Of a stretch of 64,000 nt of DNA, positions 17,837-27,406 are shown one piece after another. Where the stretch lies: contig CAYUYJ010000001.1 in NCBI GenBank assembly GCA_964449325.1, positions 124,001-188,000 of the forward strand, read 5' to 3'. The notes under the pieces were generated by a model that made no database searches, was not told the DNA's origin, and was given only the letters and a program-made list of their open reading frames with translations. Position numbers and translations under genes: made by a program. Origin of the DNA: RGIG3002 sp964449325. Its GTDB lineage: Bacteria; Bacillota; Clostridia; Lachnospirales; Lachnospiraceae. Position 1 is the first letter of the stretch, and the number at the start of each line of letters is the position of its first letter.

Positions 17837-19567
17837 CTACAGCGTTGTTTCCGTAATTTTCTCATTCTCTACTTTGTAGATAATATCACACTGTTCAATG
17901 GTATTCAATCTGTGGGCAATAATCACCATCGTCTTTTTACCGTGGAATCCGTTGATTGCTTCCATCAAAGCGGATTCTGTCTCATTATCCAGTGCCGAAG
18001 TTGCTTCATCAAAAACAAGAATCTGCGGGTTATGATACAGCGCTCTTGCAATACCGAGACGCTGTCTTTGTCCTCCCGACAATCTGACACCTCTGTCACC
18101 GATGGCGGTATCCAGCCCCTGTGGTAGTGATTTCACAAACTCCTTTAACTGTGCCTCTTCCAACACTTCCCAGATTCTTTCATCGCTGATTTCCTCATCC
18201 GCAATACCAAACGCAATGTTGTTACGAATCGGCTCATCCACAAGATAAATGCTCTGGGGAATATAGCCAATCATGGCAAGCCAGGAAGGATAATTTTCAA
18301 AAATATCCCTGCCGTCACAGGTAATAATTCCCTCTTTTACGGTCAAAAGTCCTAACAGAATATCAACAATCGTCGATTTTCCGGCACCGGAGGTTCCCAT
18401 AATTCCCACGGATTTTCCTTTAGGAATGACCATATCCGCACCGGAGAAAATATTTTTGTCCGTATTGGGATAAGCATATTCGATTCCCTCCAAGCGGATT
18501 TCCTTGTTCAACGTCAGTTTTTCCGCATTTACTGCACTCTTGTTTGTCTTGGCATTTGCAAGTGCCAGCTTATTCATATCCAGATTTTCATATAAAAAGT
18601 CCAGACAAGGCTGTTCATAAGCAATGTTTGTCATATAGGTATTGATACGACTCACACTGGGAAGCAGTCTTGTTGCTGCAACTCCTAATGCCGCAAGCTG
18701 TGGAATCAGTGCCGTTACATCTGCGCCATTTGCTACATCCATTGCCAGATACCCCAGAATACTCACGATAAATACAGTCTCTAACAGAATTCTCGGCAGC
18801 GCATTCAAAACCGCGTACCGTCTTGCAATGACTGCTCCCACTTTTCCGGTTTCCTCATAATTATCTGCAAAAAAACTTTCCCTGTGAAGCACCTTTACAT
18901 CCTTAATTCCGTATATTGCCTCAATTCTCCACTTGGCAATCCGAGACTGAACCTTCAAATTTTTCTCTCCGTATCGACTTAAATTCGGTTTCAGCACTTT
19001 CGTAATCAGGAGTGTCATAATACCAAGTACCACAATCATAAAACAGGTAATTTTGAAACTGCATACTAAAGAAACAATTCCAAGACAAATCGCCACCACT
19101 ACTTCCGTTGACATAAGCAGCAAACTCAGTAACAGGGAAAACACCTGCGGAATATCCGCATCTGTAATACGAAATACCGTTGGAATATCCGCATCCAGAT
19201 AAAATTCATAAGGTCGGTTCAGAAATTCACGCAAAACACGGCTTATCATCCGGTTCCGATTATTGGCAATAAACCGATTCTGTACATACTGCAGGAAAAC
19301 CATATAAATATTTTTTAAAATAAATACAAACATCAATGCCACCAGCATTATTACAACCATCTTTGTTGTATCAGCAACATGAAACATTTGTGCCAAAGCA
19401 AGCACAAACTCACTGTTCGGCTCAATAATTGCCGAAGCTGCCGGCAGAATAGCAGTTACACCCACTGCCTCCAGAATACCTCCAATCAGAATCATCACTG
19501 CAAGCACAGCGAGGTGCCTTTTTTGCTTTTTATCCAAAATATAATTTAATTCTTTAAAGAGTTTCAT
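17837..19567 (-). CDS. PglK-like ABC flippase for lipid-linked oligosaccharide (copy 2)
   Basis: A 576-residue ABC half-transporter starting MKLFKELNYILDKKQKRH. It has six membrane segments (to about residue 320), Walker A GTSGAGKST near residue 390, SGGQRQRLGIARAL, Walker B LVFDEATSALD and the switch His in IIAHRLNTI. It is colinear with and clearly related to the proteins at 387 and 51798. The predicted role is ATP-driven flipping of undecaprenyl-PP-linked oligosaccharide to the outer leaflet. A GGAG stretch precedes the ATG. It lies among GT2, GT11 and DUF5672 genes, which may form one assembly module with it. Confidence 0.9.
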   Translation of the reverse strand: MKLFKELNYILDKKQKRHLAVLAVMILIGGILEAVGVTAILPAASAIIEPNSEFVLALAQMFHVADTTKMVVIMLVALMFVFILKNIYMVFLQYVQNRFIANNRNRMISRVLREFLNRPYEFYLDADIPTVFRITDADIPQVFSLLLSLLLMSTEVVVAICLGIVSLVCSFKITCFMIVVLGIMTLLITKVLKPNLSRYGEKNLKVQSRIAKWRIEAIYGIKDVKVLHRESFFADNYEETGKVGAVIARRYAVLNALPRILLETVFIVSILGYLAMDVANGADVTALIPQLAALGVAATRLLPSVSRINTYMTNIAYEQPCLDFLYENLDMNKLALANAKTNKSAVNAEKLTLNKEIRLEGIEYAYPNTDKNIFSGADMVIPKGKSVGIMGTSGAGKSTIVDILLGLLTVKEGIITCDGRDIFENYPSWLAMIGYIPQSIYLVDEPIRNNIAFGIADEEISDERIWEVLEEAQLKEFVKSLPQGLDTAIGDRGVRLSGGQRQRLGIARALYHNPQILVFDEATSALDNETESALMEAINGFHGKKTMVIIAHRLNTIEQCDIIYKVENEKITETTL

Positions 19568-19582
19568 GTACCTTTCTCCTTC

Positions 19583-20629
19583 TTACCTGTCGTGTATCTG
19601 TACAAAACGGTAATAGCCTTCCGCCCACCATACAAACAGCCCTATCCTTAACCTGTCTGTCTTTTTTTCAGCTTTATTTTTCAGGGAAGCCAAAATCCGG
19701 TTTCGGTTTTGTCTTGCATATCTTTTCACCAAAGAAGCTTCCTGTTTTAACATCTTATCACGAAATGCCAAATAAAAATACAGCAATCTTTTGCCGAAAC
19801 AGAAATAGGCAAGTTCTGTCTGTTCTTTAAATCCTGCATGTTCTATTGTTTTTATCTGCTCAAGCAAAAGAGGAATTTCCGTTTCTGTCGTATGCACGCT
19901 GTCCGTGCCATGCATCAGACTGTCTTCCCTATCATCACAATAATGATAATAAGCATTTTGTAAATACACGCCTTGTCCCGCATCACAAAAAATCTCCGTG
20001 GAAAACAACAATTCTTCTGTTCGTTTGATGAGAGGGAATCGTCGTTCTCCGATTAGTTCTCTTGAAAACAGTTTGCCCCATACACTATGCGGAATTCTTA
20101 TTTTTTCATCCTCAGAAAGATAGAAGGTTAAAATTTCGGCTGATGACAGCAGTTTTTCCTTTCCTGCATCCTTCTGTGTTTCTTCTGTACCGGAAGTTTT
20201 CTCTTCTCTTTCCAAATTCCCTTTCTTTTTTTCCACTTTTTCCTCTATAGTTCTCACATAATTGCCTATTACAAGCGGGACATCGTGTTGCTTAGCTGCC
20301 TGCATCATATCGTAAACCATGTTTTCTTCTATCCAATCATCACTGTCCACGAAAATAACATACTCTCCCGATGCCTGATTAAGCCCCTCATTTCGTGCAC
20401 TTGATACGCCACCGTTTTCCTTATGAATCACCTTAATCCGCGTATCTTCACCGGCTGCTTTATCACAAAACAGTTCCGAGCCGTCATCAGAGCCATCATC
20501 CACCAAAAGAATTTCCAACTTCTGATAAGTCTGATTCCGTATGGAAGCAATACACCGTTCTATCTGCAATTTTGTATTATATACGGGAACAATCACCGTG
20601 ACCGTTCCGTTACCATTATCCATTTTCAT
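19583..20629 (-). CDS. GT2 glycosyltransferase
   Basis: A 348-residue GT-A enzyme with VIVPVYNT near residue 13, LLVDDGSDDGS at about residues 41-51 and the metal-binding DSDD at 95-98, the classic GT2 layout. Residues about 130-160 form a charged Lys/Glu-rich insertion (VEKKKGNLEREEKTSG). The start overlaps the upstream GT11 stop by four bases (ATGA), indicating translational coupling. It acts in the cytoplasm on lipid-linked acceptor; the sugar is unknown. Confidence 0.88.
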   Translation of the reverse strand: MKMDNGNGTVTVIVPVYNTKLQIERCIASIRNQTYQKLEILLVDDGSDDGSELFCDKAAGEDTRIKVIHKENGGVSSARNEGLNQASGEYVIFVDSDDWIEENMVYDMMQAAKQHDVPLVIGNYVRTIEEKVEKKKGNLEREEKTSGTEETQKDAGKEKLLSSAEILTFYLSEDEKIRIPHSVWGKLFSRELIGERRFPLIKRTEELLFSTEIFCDAGQGVYLQNAYYHYCDDREDSLMHGTDSVHTTETEIPLLLEQIKTIEHAGFKEQTELAYFCFGKRLLYFYLAFRDKMLKQEASLVKRYARQNRNRILASLKNKAEKKTDRLRIGLFVWWAEGYYRFVQIHDR

Positions 20630-21549
20630 GACTCTTCTTTGTAAACCTTTCCGTCCGCATCAATCAACACCCAGTTTGTCCATTCTTCCCGTACTTCCTC
20701 AGGTGTAATTTTCTGATAACGGTCAAAGTAAAGCGGCCTTATCATCACCTTATCCGTTCTCACAGAAAGCCTTGCTGCCCACATACTGAACGTAGAATTG
20801 GCGCAAATGTGATATTTGCAACGACTCATCAGCATACAATCATAAAAACTATCCTTTCCCCGATTCCAGTCAACGATCTCCGCTCCCAAATCCCTGTAGG
20901 TTTCCTTTGCATATTCCGGATCATCCGAAAACAGATAAATTTTTAATTCTTTTCCGTTATTTGTCTGTTCATGCCTCGCTTTCACAAAAGAAACCGCACT
21001 GCGATAGTAGCTTTCCGTACAAATATCCCGGTATCTGTCGATGCAGGAGGGATCTAAATAATCACTTCGTCTAATGTGTAAAAAGACGGATTCCTCCTGT
21101 TTCATTTTTTCCGCGTACATCCGGTTTTTCTCATTTTCACTTACCGGAAATATTATCTTTTCCTGCAAAAGAGGAAGAATATCCGAAATATATGCCTCGC
21201 TGTTCCAATAGCCGTCCAGATATATGTTATCCAGTTCAAAAACCTGTGGGTCAAACCGGTCATTTTCCCTGTAAATCCGAGCTTTTTTACCGAACAGCTT
21301 TCTCCGCACCCGGCAAAAAAAGGCACGACTGTCATCGGTTAAGGCAAAACGCTCCTTAGCCGTGCATACCTGAAAATCAAGTCCGTCCAGAAGGGTAAGC
21401 TCCAGTTTCCGTTTTTCCGGCTCTCTTGCTCCCGGCAGGTAATCTCCGATATCCAGTTTTACTTCTTTTCCAAGGCTTTTCAGCTTCTCGCAGAGCGCAT
21501 AGCAATAAAGCTGATTTCCAAAGCCTCCTACTACATGTATAATAACCAT
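20626..21549 (-). CDS. alpha-1,2-fucosyltransferase (GT11)
   Basis: A 307-residue, standard-length GT11 enzyme. It has the N-terminal VGGFGNQLYCYAL (about residues 7-19), FLHIRRSDYLDP near residue 157 (the HxRRxDY GDP-fucose motif), IYLFSDDPEYA near 225 and ANSTFSMWAARL near 263. It is predicted to transfer fucose from GDP-fucose in alpha-1,2 linkage, probably onto Gal. The gene is coupled by a four-base overlap to the following GT2. No genes for GDP-fucose synthesis are in the window, so the donor must come from elsewhere in the genome. Confidence 0.9.
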   Translation of the reverse strand: MVIIHVVGGFGNQLYCYALCEKLKSLGKEVKLDIGDYLPGAREPEKRKLELTLLDGLDFQVCTAKERFALTDDSRAFFCRVRRKLFGKKARIYRENDRFDPQVFELDNIYLDGYWNSEAYISDILPLLQEKIIFPVSENEKNRMYAEKMKQEESVFLHIRRSDYLDPSCIDRYRDICTESYYRSAVSFVKARHEQTNNGKELKIYLFSDDPEYAKETYRDLGAEIVDWNRGKDSFYDCMLMSRCKYHICANSTFSMWAARLSVRTDKVMIRPLYFDRYQKITPEEVREEWTNWVLIDADGKVYKEES

Positions 21550-21624
21550 ATTTTATTCCTATTTCTTTTCTGTAAAATTCGTCGAAACACTATCTATTCT
21601 ATCACAATTAACCCATAAATGCTG

Positions 21625-22914
21625 TTACTGTGTCGGAATCACTTCATGAATCACTGTTTTGGGATTGCCATAAAATACGTTAGCAATATCAATCACCTGA
21701 TCCGTATATTTGTTTTTTATCACAAAACTGATTTCATTATCTCCTATTCCGAGTTGTGTTTGCATTTCCATGGTCAATTCCTTTGCTTCAATACCATGCA
21801 AGAGCCGCAGGGCTGTCTCATCATTATTTTCCCGGTAAGTATCCGAAACAGAAATATAACTTACAAAATCATCATCATAAAGATACATAAGATATGCATA
21901 CAAATCTGCCTGCGCTCTTACCTTTTCTTCTTTATTCTGTAAATAGCATCCATATTCGGCTGAATCCATGTGATTCCCGTTTTCAAAGCTATAATTTTTA
22001 TTTATATACTCTGCTAAATACCCGGTTGTCTTATAAGCACCCGCCAGATTCACATGATGATAATCTGTATAATCTACCGTTGTATCTATTTCCGAAATAA
22101 ACTCTTCAGCATAATTACAATCCAGATACTCTACCCCCTGTTCTTCTAAATAACCATAAATTGCATTATAGTTCCTATACCCGTTTTCATCAATTTCCGG
22201 ATTCGGGGGATTAAAAAATAATAACGAAATATCATTTTCTTTTGCCAAAGAAATTATTTCATCCAAATAAGGCTTTTGCGCATCAACTACATTTGCTCTC
22301 TCAGTGCCGGGTTTTACACAAGCGGGCTGAGCCTCTATACCGACATGTCCGTCCGTCCATCCCCGCTTATACTTTACAGTCATTCCATTTAGATTTATAA
22401 AATCCTCTTTTCCAAGACTGTTCCAGCGATTATGAGAAGCAAACAATGGTACAAACAGCTCCATTCGGTCACTTTCCTGTCCCTCAATAGGCACATTCCG
22501 TATCAATTCCAACTTATTTCGTGAAAACCGCATTCCGTCAATGCTATTCGCAATCGTATTAATATTCATTGCCGGCTCACCCGTATAACGGTATGTTTCC
22601 ATAATAACCAATTTGGGCGATTGTGTTTTTAAAACCTCTTTTAACAAATATCCCCTCACCGATGTGGTTTGTCCGGACATTGATAAATTAAAAACCGAAC
22701 AATTGGTTTTACCGCCAAGATAGTATGGTTCAATTGCACATTCAGTTAAACTTGAGCCAAATATGACAACATCAATGGAATTTTCCGGCTGGGCGTAAAA
22801 TTCGTTCCAGATTTTACTGCTTTCTTTTCTTGCAAATACCTTTGTCAGATAGGTTCCGATCAGAAGAACCACTCCTACAAAAATAATGACACTGATTACC
22901 TTCCGCTTTTTCAT
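21625..22914 (-). CDS. SGNH-like O-acetylation partner of MBOAT protein
   Basis: A 429-residue protein with a single N-terminal membrane segment (about residues 5-24) and a large outside domain. FGSSLTE at 52-58 matches SGNH block I and DYHHVN near residue 284 supplies the Asp/His pair. It directly follows an MBOAT gene, so it most likely transfers acyl groups to the glycan outside the cell. The open frame reaches 23052, but ATG at 22914 is preferred: AGGAG lies six bases before it, and the extension would be hidden inside the MBOAT gene. Confidence 0.78.
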   Translation of the reverse strand: MKKRKVISVIIFVGVVLLIGTYLTKVFARKESSKIWNEFYAQPENSIDVVIFGSSLTECAIEPYYLGGKTNCSVFNLSMSGQTTSVRGYLLKEVLKTQSPKLVIMETYRYTGEPAMNINTIANSIDGMRFSRNKLELIRNVPIEGQESDRMELFVPLFASHNRWNSLGKEDFINLNGMTVKYKRGWTDGHVGIEAQPACVKPGTERANVVDAQKPYLDEIISLAKENDISLLFFNPPNPEIDENGYRNYNAIYGYLEEQGVEYLDCNYAEEFISEIDTTVDYTDYHHVNLAGAYKTTGYLAEYINKNYSFENGNHMDSAEYGCYLQNKEEKVRAQADLYAYLMYLYDDDFVSYISVSDTYRENNDETALRLLHGIEAKELTMEMQTQLGIGDNEISFVIKNKYTDQVIDIANVFYGNPKTVIHEVIPTQ

Positions 22915-22922
22915 ATCGACTC

Positions 22923-24392
22923 CTAAAACTGAAAATAAATGAACGAAGAACCATAATTTGTTCCATACAAACCAAATATTACAACAAAAAAGAATGCCGC
23001 CAGATAAAATGTCCACCGGAACCACCAATCCTGTTCCAAAACAATCCGGCATATGGAATACCCTTTCTTTTTGAGGATATCCACCGCAAACAAAATAGCA
23101 ATTGCCAACAGCATCAGGCAGAAATTAGCTCTGTCTAATCCCAGTTCATACAAAGAAAAATCAAACAAAATCCACGGATTGTGCACCGTAAAGATGCTCT
23201 TTATAATCTGCAATGCATCCTGTATAGTATCCGCTCTGAAAAAAATCCATGTGAAATCCACCAAAACAAAAGTTCCTATCACTTTAGCCAACCTATTTCC
23301 CGGCAAATCCGGTGTTAATTTCAATAGCTTTACACTCTTTTCTCTTACCGGTTTGAAACACTCAGACAAGACCTGATATATTCCGTTTAATCCTCCCCAC
23401 ACTACAAAGGACCACTCTGCTCCGTGCCACAATCCGCTTACCAGAAATACAATCATGATATTACAGTACTTCCGTAATTTCCCTTTTCGATTTCCACCAA
23501 GCGGAATGTACAAGTAATCACGAAACCACGAAGTCAGTGAAATATGCCATCTGCGCCAAAATTCCGCTACACTTTCCGCAAGATAAGGCTGTGCAAAATT
23601 TTCCGTCAGTCGAAATCCCAATATTTCGGCAGCACCCACAGCAATCGTTGAATAACCTGCAAAATCACAATAAATCTGCACTGCAAAAAGCATGGTTGCA
23701 ATAAGCAAATACAAGCCGCCATAAGTGGAATAGTCATTGTATACACAATCCACCACAACAGCTGCCCTATCCGCTATCACAAGCTTTAAGAAAAAGCCCC
23801 ACATCATTACAAGCAGTCCTTCACGCATTCTTTCAAAGCAGAAAGAATGCTCTTCGTTTACCTGTTTCAACAAATTCCTGGAACGCTCAATAGGCCCTGC
23901 TACCAATTGTGGAAAAAAGGATACAAATAAAGCATACCGTAAAAAATTCTTCTCTACCTTCACCTGACTTCTGTACAAATCAAAGATATAGCTAAGGGCT
24001 TGGAAAATATAGAAAGAAATTCCCACCGGCAACAGTAAATCGTGCTCCGGAATCACTAACTCTCCATTTATCCCCGCCAGAATTCCGTTCAGCGTGTCAA
24101 TCAGGAAGTTTAAATATTTAAACACAAACAGCACCGACAAATTCCCTGCCACGCATAATGCGACAATGATCTTTCTATACCTGTCCTTTGTCAGCCTGTC
24201 AAGAATCCTTCCGCACACATAAGTAACCGTTGTTACGAACAAAAGTAATATTGCATATTTTGCGTTCCAACACATATAAAAGTAGTAGCTGGCAGCAAGC
24301 AGCCAAATGTGCTGAATCCGTTTCGGAATTACAAAATACACAAGAACCACAATCGGAAAAAAAATTAAAAAATTATACGAATTAAAAAACAT
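22923..24392 (-). CDS. MBOAT-family membrane O-acyltransferase (AlgI-like)
   Basis: A 489-residue multi-pass protein with the family hallmarks LPVGISFYIFQALSY, FFPQLVAGPIERSRN, RDYLYIPLGGNRKG and SGLWHGAEWSFVVWGG; the His near residue 323 is the catalytic candidate. These match AlgI most closely. It would feed acyl groups to the SGNH protein encoded right after it (gap of eight bases). It starts MFFNSYNFLIFF, with GGGAG six bases upstream. It is distinct from the MBOAT at 11600, so the locus has two separate O-acylation systems of this type. Confidence 0.92.
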   Translation of the reverse strand: MFFNSYNFLIFFPIVVLVYFVIPKRIQHIWLLAASYYFYMCWNAKYAILLLFVTTVTYVCGRILDRLTKDRYRKIIVALCVAGNLSVLFVFKYLNFLIDTLNGILAGINGELVIPEHDLLLPVGISFYIFQALSYIFDLYRSQVKVEKNFLRYALFVSFFPQLVAGPIERSRNLLKQVNEEHSFCFERMREGLLVMMWGFFLKLVIADRAAVVVDCVYNDYSTYGGLYLLIATMLFAVQIYCDFAGYSTIAVGAAEILGFRLTENFAQPYLAESVAEFWRRWHISLTSWFRDYLYIPLGGNRKGKLRKYCNIMIVFLVSGLWHGAEWSFVVWGGLNGIYQVLSECFKPVREKSVKLLKLTPDLPGNRLAKVIGTFVLVDFTWIFFRADTIQDALQIIKSIFTVHNPWILFDFSLYELGLDRANFCLMLLAIAILFAVDILKKKGYSICRIVLEQDWWFRWTFYLAAFFFVVIFGLYGTNYGSSFIYFQF

Positions 24393-24417
24393 CTTTTTCT
24401 CCCATCATTTTTCCACT

Positions 24418-25500
24418 CTATAGTTGCTTCAGGTACCGCTCCCACATTCCGCACACCTTCTCCGGTGCCATCGCCTGCTGAATCTTATAGGCATTTTCCC
24501 TCAGTTTATTCTCAAACTCAGGAGAACGAAGTACCTGACGGAAAGCCTGTGCCAATGCCTGCTCATCTCCAACCGGCACAAGCAGTCCGTCTTCTCCGTC
24601 GTTAATCAGCTCTGCCGGACCACCGCAGGGACAGTCTGTAGCAATTACAGGAAGGCCGAGACACATTGCCTCAACGATGGAATTCGGCATTCCTTCCGTA
24701 TTGGAGGTCAGGGCAAAAATCCGTACCTTTTCAATATGGTCTGCCACAGCCGACACGCTGCCGGGAAGTGTGACTCTCTCTTCCAGCCCCATTTCCTTTA
24801 CAAGCTTCTCTAACTTCTCCCGGCTTTCTCCTTCTCCGTAAATCACAAGCTGCATCGTGGGAAACTCTTCCGCAATCAGAGCAAATCCGCGAATCAGCAT
24901 GGCATGATTTTTATTTTCATCCAATCGTCCTGCTGCCGCTATGACATCTTCCTTCCTGCCCATGTAACGTTCTCTCATAAACGCCGGATTTAAAGGATTC
25001 GGCAGAACAATCGACTTTTTTTGTACCCGCTTCGGGAAGAATTCCCTTGCCATATCTGTCTGGAAAATGACTCCGTTCGCAAAACCAAACAGAAATTTTG
25101 CCAGTGCCTGCATTTTTCTTCCCTCATATTCCATGGTAGGCTCTCCCCTTACGGAAACTGCCACCTTGGCAGGTAAAAAGGCTGCGGTCAATATTGCCAT
25201 CAGATTATTTTTCCCTAAAAAGGACAAAATTACATCCGGCTTATAGGTTTTCCAGATTTCGCGCAGAGTCCGAAAACGTACCCTGAAATTATGAATTCTT
25301 CCGCCCTGCAGTTTTTCTTCCTCCGGCTCGGAATATACCCTCTTAATTTCCGGCGAAATCTCATACTCAACTTCTTTCTTATACTGGGTAACAAGAATCA
25401 CTTCATACTGATTTTCGCGAAGATACTCCGCAAGATTTACCATAACCCGTTCGGAACCGCCCTTTTGCAGCGAATTGATAAACAACGCTATTCTTTTCAT
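24418..25500 (-). CDS. GT4 glycosyltransferase
   Basis: A 360-residue GT-B enzyme. It starts MKRIALFINSLQKGGSERV (the glycine-rich N-terminal loop) and carries SNTEGMPNSIVEAMCLGLPV at about residues 263-282, the GT4 motif with the nucleotide-sugar-contacting Glu pair, then the acceptor-side ATDCPCGGPAELI. It is clearly related to the GT4 encoded at 27367, and the two flank an AsnB-like gene, suggesting duplication. Soluble, cytoplasmic face. The sugar is unknown; the family is retaining. Confidence 0.87.
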   Translation of the reverse strand: MKRIALFINSLQKGGSERVMVNLAEYLRENQYEVILVTQYKKEVEYEISPEIKRVYSEPEEEKLQGGRIHNFRVRFRTLREIWKTYKPDVILSFLGKNNLMAILTAAFLPAKVAVSVRGEPTMEYEGRKMQALAKFLFGFANGVIFQTDMAREFFPKRVQKKSIVLPNPLNPAFMRERYMGRKEDVIAAAGRLDENKNHAMLIRGFALIAEEFPTMQLVIYGEGESREKLEKLVKEMGLEERVTLPGSVSAVADHIEKVRIFALTSNTEGMPNSIVEAMCLGLPVIATDCPCGGPAELINDGEDGLLVPVGDEQALAQAFRQVLRSPEFENKLRENAYKIQQAMAPEKVCGMWERYLKQL

Positions 25501-25525
25501 TCTGTCCCTTTCTCATTGTGCGGAT

Positions 25526-27406
25526 TTATTCCATATATTCCCGGTACCACTGCTGGAACACGAAAAATGACCACGCAGTTTTCGAGAAATTGGCCCCCGA
25601 AGCCGGACCTTTATCTCCGGTTCGTAAATATTCATGAATAAATTGATTTACATAATCCGCATCAAAAACTCCCTGACGCTTCAAATAATCTACATTACAC
25701 ATATCTGTAAGCTGCTCCTTTAAAGGTCCACGCATCCATTTATCAAGCGGCACACCGAATCCTACCTTCGGTCGCTCCAGCAGCTCTTTGGGGATGTAAT
25801 CATAAGCAATATCCTTCAAAATCCGCTTCTTTACACCATTTGCATATTTATAGCTGTGAGGCAGACGATAGGAAAACTCCATTACCTTTACATCCAGAAT
25901 CGGACAACGGGACTCAATGGAATATTTCATGGAAGCCCGGTCCACCTTACACAATATGTCACCAGGCAGATAGGTTTCCTCATCCAACAACATTCTTCTT
26001 TCCTGCCAGTTTTTCTCCCGATATTTGGACTCCTGCGGAAATTTGAAGGGCACACCGCTTTCCGGCAACATTTTATCAATGGCACGGATATAGGAAGCAC
26101 CACCGAGCTGTGTTTTTGTTTCTTTCTCATGATTTCCGGCAATTACCTGTACCTTAAAGGGCAGCTTTTCCATCAACTTCAGCTGCCGAAACGGAGGCAG
26201 ATTGCACACACCGTAGGTTAACCTTCCGAGAACATCAATTTTTTGTGCCTGCGCCACATGGTCATAAATATTATAGCCACAGAAAAATTCGTCTCCGCCG
26301 TCTCCTGTCAGCACTACCGCCACCTCTTTGGAAGCCAGCTTCGATACAAGCATGGACGGAATCTGTGAGCTGTCGGCAAAGGGCTCATCATAATATTTCG
26401 GAATGCTCTCCACCATATCAAACATTTCTTTTTCATCAATATATAATTCCGTATGTTCCGTTCCCAGATATTCGGAGACCTCTTTTGCATACTTTGCTTC
26501 GTTGTAGCGTTCCTCGTTAAAGCCGATGGAATAGGTTTTCACCGGCTCTGCACTAAGTTCCTGTGCAATCGCCGTTACCAGCGAGGAATCATAACCGCCG
26601 CTAAGAAAAGCACCGAGAGGCACATCTGCAATCATACGTTTTTTTACCGCTTCCTTCAAAAGACTCTTCAATTCATCCTTGGCTTCCACATAGGTACCGG
26701 GAGCTTCTGTCTTCTTCCGGTTGTAAACCTCTGCAATATCCCAATACTTCCATTTTTCTATTTTGCCGCCGGAAAACTTCACAATCTGCCCCGGTATTAC
26801 CTTATAAACATTTTCAAAGATGGCATCCGGTTCATTCACGCATTGCTGGAACATATACCGTTTTATCACATCCTTGCGGATTGTCTTGGGAAAGCCCGGA
26901 TATTCCATAATCGGTTTCAGTTCGGAAGCAAACACTAAATTTTCCCCATCCAGCCAGTAATAAAGCGGCTTTTTCCCGATTCTGTCACGAACCAGAAAAA
27001 GTTCGTCCGTCTTTCTGTCGTATAAAGCAATGGCAAACATACCCTGAAATTTATCCACGCAGGAGATTCCCCACTTCAAATAAGCGGCAAGAATCACCTC
27101 GGTATCACACTGGGATTTAAAGGGATAATCCTTCAATTCCTCTTTCAGTTCCAAAAAGTTATAAATTTCTCCGTTATAAGTAATCACCAGTCTCTCGTCT
27201 GCCGAGTGCATGGGCTGATGCCCTAACACAGACAAATCCAGAATGGACAGTCGTCTCTGTGCAAGACCAAGCTGATAACCGCCTGCCACATCAAACAACT
27301 CTTCTCCGCTGTCATTGGGCCCTCTGTGATACATCGTATCATTCATAGCCTTCAGTTGTTCTGCTTTTATACTTTTTTTCGAGATGAACCCGCATATTCC
27401 GCACAT
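25526..27406 (-). CDS. asnB: AsnB-like glutamine-dependent amidotransferase (copy 2)
   Basis: A 626-residue protein. The start is set at MCGICGF (ATG at 27406) because Cys2 must be N-terminal for glutamine hydrolysis and GGAGG lies five bases upstream; the frame extends eight codons further without need. The synthetase PP-loop is canonical, SGGYDSS near residue 270, and TGDGGDEFFCGY follows. It overlaps the upstream GT4 gene by 40 bases. As with the copy at 15145, amidation of a uronic acid in the glycan is a plausible role given the UDP-GalNAcA genes about 5-8 kb upstream. Housekeeping asparagine synthesis is the alternative. Confidence 0.87.
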   Translation of the reverse strand: MCGICGFISKKSIKAEQLKAMNDTMYHRGPNDSGEELFDVAGGYQLGLAQRRLSILDLSVLGHQPMHSADERLVITYNGEIYNFLELKEELKDYPFKSQCDTEVILAAYLKWGISCVDKFQGMFAIALYDRKTDELFLVRDRIGKKPLYYWLDGENLVFASELKPIMEYPGFPKTIRKDVIKRYMFQQCVNEPDAIFENVYKVIPGQIVKFSGGKIEKWKYWDIAEVYNRKKTEAPGTYVEAKDELKSLLKEAVKKRMIADVPLGAFLSGGYDSSLVTAIAQELSAEPVKTYSIGFNEERYNEAKYAKEVSEYLGTEHTELYIDEKEMFDMVESIPKYYDEPFADSSQIPSMLVSKLASKEVAVVLTGDGGDEFFCGYNIYDHVAQAQKIDVLGRLTYGVCNLPPFRQLKLMEKLPFKVQVIAGNHEKETKTQLGGASYIRAIDKMLPESGVPFKFPQESKYREKNWQERRMLLDEETYLPGDILCKVDRASMKYSIESRCPILDVKVMEFSYRLPHSYKYANGVKKRILKDIAYDYIPKELLERPKVGFGVPLDKWMRGPLKEQLTDMCNVDYLKRQGVFDADYVNQFIHEYLRTGDKGPASGANFSKTAWSFFVFQQWYREYME

